64,000 nt of DNA from Hymenobacter ruricola (GTDB lineage: Bacteria; Bacteroidota; Bacteroidia; Cytophagales; Hymenobacteraceae). The stretch spans positions 124,001 through 188,000 of the forward strand of contig NZ_JADQDM010000009.1 in the NCBI RefSeq assembly GCF_015694525.1, in the 5' to 3' direction. Made by a program: the position numbers and the translations under genes. Shown here in pieces: positions 9,010 through 16,651 of this stretch (its first letter is position 1; each line of letters opens with the position of its first letter). Under the pieces are notes generated by a model. That model was not told the origin of the DNA, did no database searches, and saw nothing but the letters and a program-made list of their open reading frames with translations.

Positions 9010-9096
9010 GTAGCGCGGACTTTGCAGTCCGCGTCCCCGGCGGACACCCGAACAATTCAACCGGCGCGGGCACGCGGACTACAAAGTCCGCGCTAC
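9010..9096. repeat. REPIN-like element, family B
   Basis: The left REP starts GTAG at 9010 with the palindrome GCGGACTTTGCAGTCCGC. The right REP is inverted (GCGGACTACAAAGTCCGC) and ends CTAC at 9096. That CTAC contains the aquaporin stop codon (TAG at 9095-9093). Confidence 0.75.
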
Positions 9097-9755
9097 TCCG
9101 TTCGGCGTAGTTGCAGCCCCCTGTCCACGGCCACGGCCAGCAGCGCGCCGGCCACCGGGCCTATTATATACACCCACCAATCGGTCCAGTTCCCGCTGAG
9201 CAGGGCGGGGGCCAGTGAGCGGGCCGGGTTCATGCTGGCACCCGTGAGCGGGCCGGCCACCAGCGCCTCCAGCGCCACCGTGCTGCTGATGGCCAGCCCC
9301 GCCAGAATGCCCACTTCCTTCGAGCCCGAAGTGACCCGAAAAATCACCAGCATCAGCCAGAACGTGAGGAACGTCTCGATGCCCAGCGCCTGCCCGGCGC
9401 CGTGTGCCGGCAGCGTGGCCCCGAGGTCGGAGCCCGGGGTGGCTATCAGTTTCACCAAAAAGCTGCCCAGGGCCGCGCCGGCTAGCTGGGCCAGCACGTA
9501 GGGCAGCACCCGCCGCCCCTCAAACCGCCCCATGGCCCAGAAGGCCACGGTCACGGCCGGGTTCACGTGGGCGCCGCTGGTTTCGCCCAGGCTCTGGATG
9601 AGGATGAACACCACCAGCCCAAAGGCCGCGGCCACGCCGCCGTGCCCCAGCGCGTGCGTCTGGGCATCGACCACCGCCGCGCCCGTCCCAAAAATCAACA
9701 AAATGGCCGTGCCCAGCACTTCGGCCAGCAGGCAGGTTCGGAGGGTTGGTTGCAT
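9093..9755 (-). CDS. MIP-family aquaporin/aquaglyceroporin (arsenic operon)
   Basis: A 220-residue channel with both NPA motifs: NPA at 65-67 in GAHVNPAVTV, and NPA at 176-178 in GASMNPARSL. Six hydrophobic helices are visible. Start chosen at MQPTLRTCLL; it overlaps the acetyltransferase stop as TGATG, implying translational coupling. In the ars operon of Sinorhizobium meliloti an aquaglyceroporin (AqpS) replaces the arsenite pump, letting As(III) made by ArsC flow out. The same layout and the absence of ArsB/Acr3 suggest that role here. It is the last gene of the operon, and its stop lies in a family B REP. A plain water or glycerol channel is the alternative. Confidence 0.8.
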   Translation of the reverse strand: MQPTLRTCLLAEVLGTAILLIFGTGAAVVDAQTHALGHGGVAAAFGLVVFILIQSLGETSGAHVNPAVTVAFWAMGRFEGRRVLPYVLAQLAGAALGSFLVKLIATPGSDLGATLPAHGAGQALGIETFLTFWLMLVIFRVTSGSKEVGILAGLAISSTVALEALVAGPLTGASMNPARSLAPALLSGNWTDWWVYIIGPVAGALLAVAVDRGLQLRRTE

Positions 9756-10270
9756 CAGGCCGAAAGAGTATCCGTGGTGCCCACCGTGGCGCTGCGGCGC
9801 TCCAGCAGCAGGGTGTCGCGCCAGTGCCCGCGCAGCTGCCCAATCCGCTCGCGCCGGCCCACCAGCCGAAAGCCGGCCGCCTCGTGCAGGCGCACACTGG
9901 CCGCGTTCTCGGGGAAAATACCGGCTTGCAGCGTCCACAGGCCTTGCCGTTCCGACTCGGCCACCAGCGCCGCCAGCAGCGCCCGGCCCACGCCCTGCCC
10001 CCGCGCGGCGGCCGCGATGTAGATGCTCACCTCGGCCACGCCGCCGTACACGCAGCGGCTCGACACCGGCGAGAGGGCCGCCCAGCCCCGCAGCTGGTCC
10101 GGGGCGTCGTCGGCCGCGGCCACCAGCCGGCAGGCGGGCAGGTGGCCGGCGTCCCAGGCATCCCAGGTGGGCAGCTCGGTGGCGAAGGTGGCCTGACCGG
10201 TGGCCAGCCCCTCGGCGTAAATGGCGCGCACGGCCGGCCAGTGCGCGGCCGTCATCGGAAGTAGGCTCAT
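9755..10270 (-). CDS. arsN: GNAT N-acetyltransferase, ArsN/phosphinothricin type
   Basis: A 171-residue GNAT enzyme. The acetyl-CoA loop appears as ARGQGVGRALL (about residues 92-102), preceded by VAEVSIYIAAAARG, and FPENAASVRLHEAAGFRLVG matches the phosphinothricin acetyltransferase/ArsN1 family. ArsN1 enzymes acetylate the amino group of glutamate analogues such as arsinothricin and are often encoded in ars operons. Substrate here is inferred from family and position. The start MSLLPMTAAHW excludes an upstream extension running through a family A repeat. The stop overlaps the aquaporin start, and a 120-bp gap carrying a degraded REP pair separates it from arsC. Confidence 0.8.
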   Translation of the reverse strand: MSLLPMTAAHWPAVRAIYAEGLATGQATFATELPTWDAWDAGHLPACRLVAAADDAPDQLRGWAALSPVSSRCVYGGVAEVSIYIAAAARGQGVGRALLAALVAESERQGLWTLQAGIFPENAASVRLHEAAGFRLVGRRERIGQLRGHWRDTLLLERRSATVGTTDTLSA

Positions 10271-10278
10271 GAAAAGGC

Positions 10279-10394
10279 GTAGGGGCGGGGCTGGCCCCCG
10301 CCCGTCGTTGCGCAAACTACGAAGCCCGGCCCCGCTTGGAGTTAGGCCAACCCAATTTTTTCCAACGGTGAGCGCGGACCAGCCCCGTCCTTAC
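10279..10394. repeat. Degenerate family A REP pair inside the arsenic operon
   Basis: The left copy is intact (GTAGGGGCGGGGCTGGCCCC from 10279). The right partner is decayed (ACCAGCCCCGTCCTTAC, ending 10394). The arsC stop TAA (10393-10391) falls in the decayed right end, where an intact REP would read CTAC. Confidence 0.5.
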
Positions 10395-10822
10395 GTCGTT
10401 TGGAACTGTGCCCGCACGAAGTCGTGGGCGTAGGCTTTCACCTGCTCGCGCACGGCCCGAAACTGGTCCATAATTTCCTCCTCGCTGCCCGTGGCTCTGG
10501 CCGGGTCGGGGAAGTTGTGGTGCAGCTGCCGGGCGGTGGAGGGAAACACCGGGCACGCCTCCCGGGCGTGGTCGCACACGGTCAGCACGTAGTCGAAGGG
10601 CACGTGGGCGTACTCGTCCACGTGGTTGCTGGTGTGCTGCGAAAGGTCGACGCCGTCCTCGGCCATCACGCGCACGGCGCGCGGGTTCAGGCCGTGCACT
10701 TCCACGCCGGCGCTGTACACGGCGGCGCGCTCGCCCAGCAGTTGCTGCAGGTAGCCGTGCAACAGCTGGCTGCGGCAGGAGTTGCCGGTGCACAGCACCA
10801 GCACGTTTTTCTTGTCAGGCAT
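10391..10822 (-). CDS. arsC: Arsenate reductase, LMW-PTP fold, thioredoxin-coupled type
   Basis: A 143-residue cytoplasmic enzyme reducing As(V) to As(III). The phosphatase-like loop CTGNSCR gives CX5R (Cys11, Arg17). The two extra redox cysteines of the Staphylococcus pI258 class are present in TVCDHAREACP (Cys83 and Cys90), matching Cys82/Cys89 there. This indicates thioredoxin rather than glutaredoxin coupling. The start MPDKKNVLVLC was chosen because the upstream 26 codons derive from a family B repeat. It follows the DUF6428-like gene and precedes the acetyltransferase. Confidence 0.92.
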   Translation of the reverse strand: MPDKKNVLVLCTGNSCRSQLLHGYLQQLLGERAAVYSAGVEVHGLNPRAVRVMAEDGVDLSQHTSNHVDEYAHVPFDYVLTVCDHAREACPVFPSTARQLHHNFPDPARATGSEEEIMDQFRAVREQVKAYAHDFVRAQFQTT

Positions 10823-10845
10823 AGGGGTTTCAATTGAAGAAGAGA

Positions 10846-10934
10846 GTAGCGCGGACTTTGCAGTCCGCGTCCCCGCGCCGTTCGGTGGTCGTTCGGGCAT
10901 CCGCCGGGGACGCGAACTACAAAGTTCGCGCTAC
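10846..10934. repeat. REPIN-like element, family B, between arsC and the DUF6428-like gene
   Basis: GTAG at 10846 followed by GCGGACTTTGCAGTCCGC; the inverted partner (GCGAACTACAAAGTTCGC) ends CTAC at 10934. The compensated changes in the right palindrome (GAAC/GTTC) keep the stem paired. Confidence 0.75.
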
Positions 10935-10949
10935 GCCGCTACGGTCCAT

Positions 10950-11408
10950 TCAGCAGCACCCGCCGCCCGGCGCGCAGCCCGCCGCCTGCACCTGCGGCAA
11001 GGCCAGCAAATCGGCCGGAATGCCGCAGGCGTCCTGGGCCAGGCATGCGGTGTGCTTCGCGGTCAGCACGAAGTCGGTGCCGTCGAAGTCCAGCCCAAAC
11101 CTGCCGATGGTGGCCTGCTGGTACTCCACTTCAATGGCCAGGTCCTCCGGGCCCAGAATCCGCTCCGAGAGCTGCAGGATGTGCAGGAGTTTCTGCGGCG
11201 CCAAGCGGTGGTCGTAGTCGCCGGCCTCCCACAGCTGGAAGTTGGCCACGGTTTCGCGGCGCTCCACGCCGCCGCAGTCGATGAAATGCTTGCTCACCCG
11301 CCCCACTTCCGTCACGTGGAAATGGGCCGGCAGGTAAGTGCCGTCCGGCAAGCGGAATGTAACGGCCGCTAGGCCCGCCAGGGCCTGCTTCATTTCGGAG
11401 ATGTTCAT
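10950..11408 (-). CDS. DUF6428-like protein with cysteine-rich tail (arsenic operon)
   Basis: A 152-residue protein starting MNISEMKQALAGL, with no signal peptide and no known enzyme motif. I believe it belongs to DUF6428, a family found next to arsR in Bacteroidetes. Notable features are FRLPDGTYLPAHFHVTEVG, a Cys in HFIDCGGVERRE, the pair HTACLAQDACGIP, and a terminal GCAPGGGCC with three cysteines. Such a tail could bind As(III), a metal or zinc; this is inference. It lies 33 bp after arsR and before arsC, so it is almost certainly arsenic-responsive. It could be a chaperone delivering arsenite or a co-regulator. Confidence 0.7.
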   Translation of the reverse strand: MNISEMKQALAGLAAVTFRLPDGTYLPAHFHVTEVGRVSKHFIDCGGVERRETVANFQLWEAGDYDHRLAPQKLLHILQLSERILGPEDLAIEVEYQQATIGRFGLDFDGTDFVLTAKHTACLAQDACGIPADLLALPQVQAAGCAPGGGCC

Positions 11409-11441
11409 AGCTGAGTTTGGTTAAAGCACGAAAGGATGATT

Positions 11442-11771
11442 TCAGCAGGCGTAATCGGCGGCCGGCAACTCGGCCAGCAGGCCATCGAGCAGCTGCCGGG
11501 CCCGGGCCCAGCCAGTGGGCGAGAGGCAGTAGCACACGCGGGGCCCGTCCACCTCGCCCTGCACCAGCCCGGCCGCCTTCAGCTCCTTGAGGTGCTGCGA
11601 CACGGTGCTCTGCGACAGGGGCAGCTCCAGCACCAGCTCGCCGCACACGCAGGCCCGGCGCCGGGCCAGCAGCCGCACAATGGCCACCCGCGCCGGGTGC
11701 CCCAGCGCCTTGGCCACGGCCGCCAGCTCCTGCTCCTCGGCCGTGAACTCCTCCCGTTTGTGCGTGGCCAT
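11442..11771 (-). CDS. arsR: ArsR/SmtB-family arsenic-responsive repressor
   Basis: A 109-residue winged-helix regulator. The DNA-binding helix is LSQSTVSQHLKELKAAGLV (about 52-70). The sensor-like site is ACVCGELV with Cys41 and Cys43, equivalent to the CVC As(III)-binding motif of classical ArsR. Further cysteines lie at 80, 82 and 109. It is the first gene of the minus-strand operon to DUF6428-like, arsC, arsN-like and aquaporin. A dyad overlapping its promoter is a likely own operator, so arsenite should derepress the operon. Confidence 0.92.
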   Translation of the reverse strand: MATHKREEFTAEEQELAAVAKALGHPARVAIVRLLARRRACVCGELVLELPLSQSTVSQHLKELKAAGLVQGEVDGPRVCYCLSPTGWARARQLLDGLLAELPAADYAC

Positions 11772-11806
11772 AGCTAGTTCCTTTGCTTATCGTCGATTTA
11801 CGATTG

Positions 11807-11835
11807 CAAAGCTATGACTTGATTCGGTATTCAAA
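11807..11835 (-). promoter_or_regulatory. Candidate arsR promoter
   Basis: On the minus strand TAGCTTTG (11814-11807) matches TAnnTTTG. TTTG (11835-11832) lies 17 bp upstream as the -33 box. The arsR start codon is 35 bp downstream. Confidence 0.55.
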
Positions 11836-11850
11836 GTCTCATTCTGAATA
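11828..11850. promoter_or_regulatory. Candidate ArsR operator dyad
   Basis: TATTCA (11828-11833) and TGAATA (11845-11850) form a dyad with an 11-bp centre. It overlaps the -33 box of the proposed arsR promoter, where a repressor would block RNA polymerase. Confidence 0.4.
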
Positions 11851-12149
11851 ATCTTGAAATTGTTAAACAAAATTTTTTAGAAAATTAACACCGGTGATAT
11901 TTGCATAGTGCCAAAAGCCTTTACCTTTGTCATAGTAGTAGAGCCCCTACAGGCGCTTTATGAAAGATTTATAACCGTCCGTCCTATAATAAGTGCATTT
12001 AGCCAGTGGTTTGCCGCTTTCGGATAGCAAAATCATAATTATGCCGAAAAGACAATTTTTATTCAAAAACAATTCGTACCTTTAATTCGTTAGTTGCGGC
12101 AGGCGGGCGCCCAGTCCCGCTAGTATCTACCTCCTTATCCCAACTGCTC
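11851..12149. other. AT-rich divergent region between arsR and the TonB-like gene
   Basis: No gene is seen. On the plus strand there are two -7-like boxes, TACCTTTG (11932-11939) and TACCTTTA (12077-12084). The second is 65 bp before the TonB-like start and is the likelier one for that gene. Neither has a good -33 partner at standard spacing. A 14-codon ORF at 12041-12085 is probably chance. Confidence 0.4.
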
Positions 12150-12647
12150 GTGATGCATTCTTTACGCTTCCTTTCTCTCGTTGGCCTGGTTGGGTTGCTG
12201 GCCTCCGTTCAAGGCCACGGGCAGGCCCGGGGCTACGCCGCACTGCCCGCCGGCCCCGCCACCGCCTCGGCGGCCCCGGTGCCGGCCGCAGCGGCCAAGA
12301 CGCCCGCCGCGCCCACTTTCAGCCCCGATTCGGTGTTCATCAACCCCGAAGTGCGGCCCCAGTTCGTGGGCGGCGACAAAGCCTTTTCGGCCTACCTCGC
12401 CAAGTCCATTCGTTACCCGCAGCTGGCACTGCAGCGCCGCGTGTCGGGCAAAGTCTACGTCAATTTCATTCTGAGCGCCCAGGGCAAGGTGACCGATGCC
12501 CACGTCATCAGCGGCCCCGGCAACGGCCTCAACGACGAAGCCCTGCGCCTGGTGTGGCTGATGCCGCCCTGGGAGCCCGCCCGCGTGAACGGGCAGCCCG
12601 TGCGCGTGGCCTGCACCATTCCCATCGCCTTCACCGCCGACCGCTAA
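12150..12647 (+). CDS. Secreted TonB C-terminal domain protein
   Basis: A 165-residue periplasmic protein. MMHSLRFLSLVGLVGLLASV is a signal peptide. An Ala/Pro-rich linker covers about 30-55. The TonB C-terminal fold follows, with FVGGDKAFSAYLAKSIRYP, GKVYVNFILSAQGKVTDAHV and GLNDEALRLVWLMPPWEPA. Unlike true TonB it has no N-terminal membrane anchor or XP-rich span, so energy transduction is doubtful. Bacteroidetes have many such stand-alone domains of unknown function. It is monocistronic and closed by a strong terminator. Confidence 0.8.
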   Translation: MMHSLRFLSLVGLVGLLASVQGHGQARGYAALPAGPATASAAPVPAAAAKTPAAPTFSPDSVFINPEVRPQFVGGDKAFSAYLAKSIRYPQLALQRRVSGKVYVNFILSAQGKVTDAHVISGPGNGLNDEALRLVWLMPPWEPARVNGQPVRVACTIPIAFTADR

Positions 12648-12806
12648 GCCCGGCCGCCGCTCTTTTAAATTAAAAACCAGCGCACTGCTACCTCTATTGT
12701 CCGGCCTTCTCCGAGCCGCGCTAGCCCGGAGAAGCCACTTTATCCCTCTATTCTATACCATTTCCGTGTTTTACCAAGTGCTTTAATTATTATATTAGGT
12801 GATAGC

Positions 12807-12842
12807 AAAAAGCCCCGCCCAGTTATTGGGCAGGGCTTTTTT
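12807..12842 (+). terminator. Rho-independent terminator
   Basis: AAAAAGCCCCGCCCA (12807-12821) pairs with TGGGCAGGGCTTTTT (12827-12841) with one mismatch around GTTAT, followed by T. The A and T flanks make it bidirectional, serving the TonB-like gene and the convergent outer-membrane protein gene. Confidence 0.85.
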
Positions 12843-12857
12843 GTGCGGTTGGGCGTC

Positions 12858-12895
12858 CGCCGAGGGGGCGGCCCTACGCCGAGGGGGCGGCCCTA
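12858..12895. repeat. Tandem 19-bp REP-like unit at a stop codon
   Basis: The unit CGCCGAGGGGGCGGCCCTA occurs twice head to tail (12858-12876, 12877-12895). On the minus strand each reads (G)TAGGGCCGCCCCCTCGGCG, that is GTAG followed by a small GCCG/CGGC palindrome. The TAG of the second unit is the stop of the outer-membrane protein gene. Confidence 0.7.
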
Positions 12896-14854
12896 CTGAT
12901 AAAGGGCGGTGCCGGGGGCGCCCAGGCCGAAATCGGTGAAGGTGACCGTTTCGCGGGCCGACTCGAATAGCCGCACGCCGTTGGGCGCGGTGAGGCCGCG
13001 CGGGTAGTAGCCCAGCAACACCTGGAAGGTGCGCAGGGCCGTGAACTCGTTGCGGAAGCGCACCCCCAGCCCAAACCCCATGTAGGGCGCCCCCCGAAAC
13101 GGCGAGCCCCCGCGCGGCTGCTCGCTCACCCAGGCCGCGTCGGCAAAGGCGAGGCCGGCCAGCCGGAAGCCCAGCAGCGACAGGGGCGTGAACAGCGTGG
13201 TTTCGTAGTTGACCACGAAGCGGCTGGTGGCCAGCACGGGAAAAGCCGGCGAAAAGCCCCGCAGGCCCCGCTCGTTGGTGATGCCCTGGAGCAGGTCGCC
13301 GGGGCGGCGGTTGAGGCCGATGGTGCCGCGGCTGCTGAGAAAGTGCCGGTACTGCCAGTTGCCCAGGTGGTAGAGCCGCGTGAACGACGTGAGCTCGGTG
13401 GAAAGCACGCCCTGCTCCCAGGCCCGGCTTTGGTCGAGGCGCTGGAAGGCGCCCACGTCCACGGCGCCGTAGAGGTAGCCGCTGCGGGTGCTGAAGCCCG
13501 CCGCCGCCACGCGCGCGCCCAGGTAGCGGCGGGGCACCACGCGGTTCAGGTCGTAGCCGGCCGTGAGGCTGAGCAGGGTGCCGGCGGGCACGTCTTCGGT
13601 GCGGCCAAAACCGAACAGGTACCGGTCCTTGTAGTAGCGCCGCACGGAGTAGCCCACCGTGCCCAGCGCCAGGGTGCCGTCGTGGTAGTCGGGCGTTTCG
13701 AGGCCGGTGTCGGGGGCGGGGCGCGGCACGGCGCTGTAGTCGGTGCGAATGAGGCGGGCGGCCACAATCACGCGGCCGGGGTTTTCGTAGCCCAGGTCGT
13801 AGGAGCGCAGGCGCAGCGCGCGGCCCACCCAGGCGTCCTGCACCAGGGATTTCAGGGGGTAATACACGTAGGGCTGGCCGGGCGGCGGCGCCACCAGGGC
13901 CACGTCCTGCGAGTAGCTGTCGAAGCTGAGGGCGCCGGCGTAGCGGGCGCTGGGCGAGTAAAAGTCGCGCTTGAGCGTGACGCCGCCCGAGCGGTAGTTA
14001 TTCTCGTTGCGGTAGCGCGCCTGGCCGTACACGAAGTTGCGAAACGGGGCCGTGTAGCTGCCCTGGTACGACCATTGCTGCGGGGTTTCGCCGTTGTCGG
14101 TGCTCAGGCCGCGGCCGTACTCGTAGCTGTTTTCGAGCTGGTGGCCCTGGCCCAGGAAGTTCTGGTCGCCAAACGTGACGATGCCCGCCGTGGCCGAGCC
14201 CAGCTGAAACCCCGCCGTGATGCTGAACACGTCGGTGGTGAGCACCGTGATGTCGACGCTGTCGCGGGTGCTGCTGGCCTCGTTCACCAGCACGCGGGCG
14301 TCCAGGATTTCGGGCGTGGTGCGCAGCAGGCGCTCCGACTCGGCCAGGGCCTGGGGCTCCAGGGGCTGGCCCGGCCGGAACAGCAGCACTTGGCGGATGC
14401 GCGAGCGGGCCGTTTTGATGTGCAGCGTGTTGCCCGATTTTTCCCAGAAGGAGCGGGGCACCCGCGTGGAGTCGCTGATGCTGTAGCCGAAGGCGTCGAG
14501 GGTTTTAATCTCGACGCGGCGCACGATTTTGAAGTTGTGCTGGTCGAACTGCCGGTTCAGTAGCACGGCATCGAGGCCGGCCTGCTCCTCCTGGCGCTGC
14601 GTGAAGTTGAACAGCCCGGACAGGGCGCGGCCGGCAATGGTTTTGCGGCGCGAGTAGGCCTTGAGCCGGCTGATGAGGCGCTCCTGGTCGAAGCGGCGGC
14701 GCAGGGAGTCGGCGCGGTGGGGCAGGATTTCCGCGGCGGCCTTCAGGGAGTCGGGCGGTGCGGCCGAGCGCGGGTCAAAGCCCTGCCCCGCCGCCGGCCG
14801 GACGCCCCCGGCCAGCAACACAAACAGCCAAAATAACCAACCGCGAAATCTCAT
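12893..14854 (-). CDS. Omp85/BamA-like outer-membrane beta-barrel protein
   Basis: A 653-residue exported protein. MRFRGWLFWLFVLLAGGV with an AAGQ site is a signal peptide; ATG at 14854 is preferred over a TTG four codons upstream. A POTRA-like segment spans about 100-200 (IRQVLLFRPGQPLEPQALAE, LLRTTPEILDARVLV). A C-terminal barrel of about 400 residues follows, with alternating strands such as GIVTFGDQNFLGQGHQLENS and the late block GFGLGVRFRNEFTALRTFQV. It is shorter than canonical BamA (five POTRAs) and closer to single-POTRA Bacteroidetes surface-antigen proteins. It may insert or secrete specific outer-membrane substrates. Its stop lies in a tandem REP-like unit. Confidence 0.75.
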   Translation of the reverse strand: MRFRGWLFWLFVLLAGGVRPAAGQGFDPRSAAPPDSLKAAAEILPHRADSLRRRFDQERLISRLKAYSRRKTIAGRALSGLFNFTQRQEEQAGLDAVLLNRQFDQHNFKIVRRVEIKTLDAFGYSISDSTRVPRSFWEKSGNTLHIKTARSRIRQVLLFRPGQPLEPQALAESERLLRTTPEILDARVLVNEASSTRDSVDITVLTTDVFSITAGFQLGSATAGIVTFGDQNFLGQGHQLENSYEYGRGLSTDNGETPQQWSYQGSYTAPFRNFVYGQARYRNENNYRSGGVTLKRDFYSPSARYAGALSFDSYSQDVALVAPPPGQPYVYYPLKSLVQDAWVGRALRLRSYDLGYENPGRVIVAARLIRTDYSAVPRPAPDTGLETPDYHDGTLALGTVGYSVRRYYKDRYLFGFGRTEDVPAGTLLSLTAGYDLNRVVPRRYLGARVAAAGFSTRSGYLYGAVDVGAFQRLDQSRAWEQGVLSTELTSFTRLYHLGNWQYRHFLSSRGTIGLNRRPGDLLQGITNERGLRGFSPAFPVLATSRFVVNYETTLFTPLSLLGFRLAGLAFADAAWVSEQPRGGSPFRGAPYMGFGLGVRFRNEFTALRTFQVLLGYYPRGLTAPNGVRLFESARETVTFTDFGLGAPGTALYQ

Positions 14855-15061
14855 AATGGGGCGCAACGCTGCAAAATACGAAAAGGAGCCCCGCCCGTTG
14901 GCCGGCCGGGCCCGGGCCGGGCAGCGCTTGCTAAAAGCCGGCGCAATGGCACCGGGTTATTTTCCCGAAAAAAGAAACTATTCCCAAAAAAATTAGCTTA
15001 GAACATATTGCCGCTACGGCCGCCGCCTATTACTTTTAAGCCCGAAAGCCAGCCCTTCCTC

Positions 15062-16330
<1,269 letters not shown>

Positions 16331-16335
16331 CTGCT

Positions 16336-16608
16336 ATGAACTACGACGCTCTTTTCTCGAACAACCTGCCTGCGCTGCCCAAAAGCAGCAGCCTGGGCGG
16401 CGTGCAACACGACATCTTTTTTTCTGTCATGAAAGTCATTCACCGCCAAAACCAGCCCCTTCCCGTCACGCAGTCGTCGGACAAAGTGGCCCGCCTTTCC
16501 TGCGTGTGCCGCCTCAGCGAGCTCATGCCGCTGGTGCGCCAGATGCACGACGAAGCCCGCGCCCGGCACCAGGCTCAACTGCAAGAAAACACGCAGCAGG
16601 CGGCGTAA
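16336..16608 (+). CDS. Small hypothetical protein coupled to the radical SAM gene
   Basis: A 90-residue soluble protein starting MNYDALFSNNLPALPKSS. It has no signal peptide, transmembrane segment or recognised domain. Two cysteines (LSCVCRL) and a charged C-terminal helix (LVRQMHDEARARHQAQLQ) are visible. The 5-bp gap from the radical SAM stop makes co-transcription very likely, so it may be part of the same DNA-modification function. I do not recognise it. Confidence 0.65.
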   Translation: MNYDALFSNNLPALPKSSSLGGVQHDIFFSVMKVIHRQNQPLPVTQSSDKVARLSCVCRLSELMPLVRQMHDEARARHQAQLQENTQQAA

Positions 16609-16651
16609 AGGCTTAGCGCGCCCCGCGTAAGGAGGGCGGCGGGAGCCTGCT

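Noticed and set aside
9093..9755. Aquaporin as a glycerol facilitator of a glp operon
   Set aside because: No glycerol kinase or dehydrogenase nearby; it overlaps an arsenic operon gene, so arsenite passage is the better reading.
12041..12085. 14-codon ORF upstream of the TonB-like gene (possible leader peptide)
   Set aside because: Too short and composition is as expected by chance in an AT-rich region; no repeated regulatory codons or attenuator hairpin.
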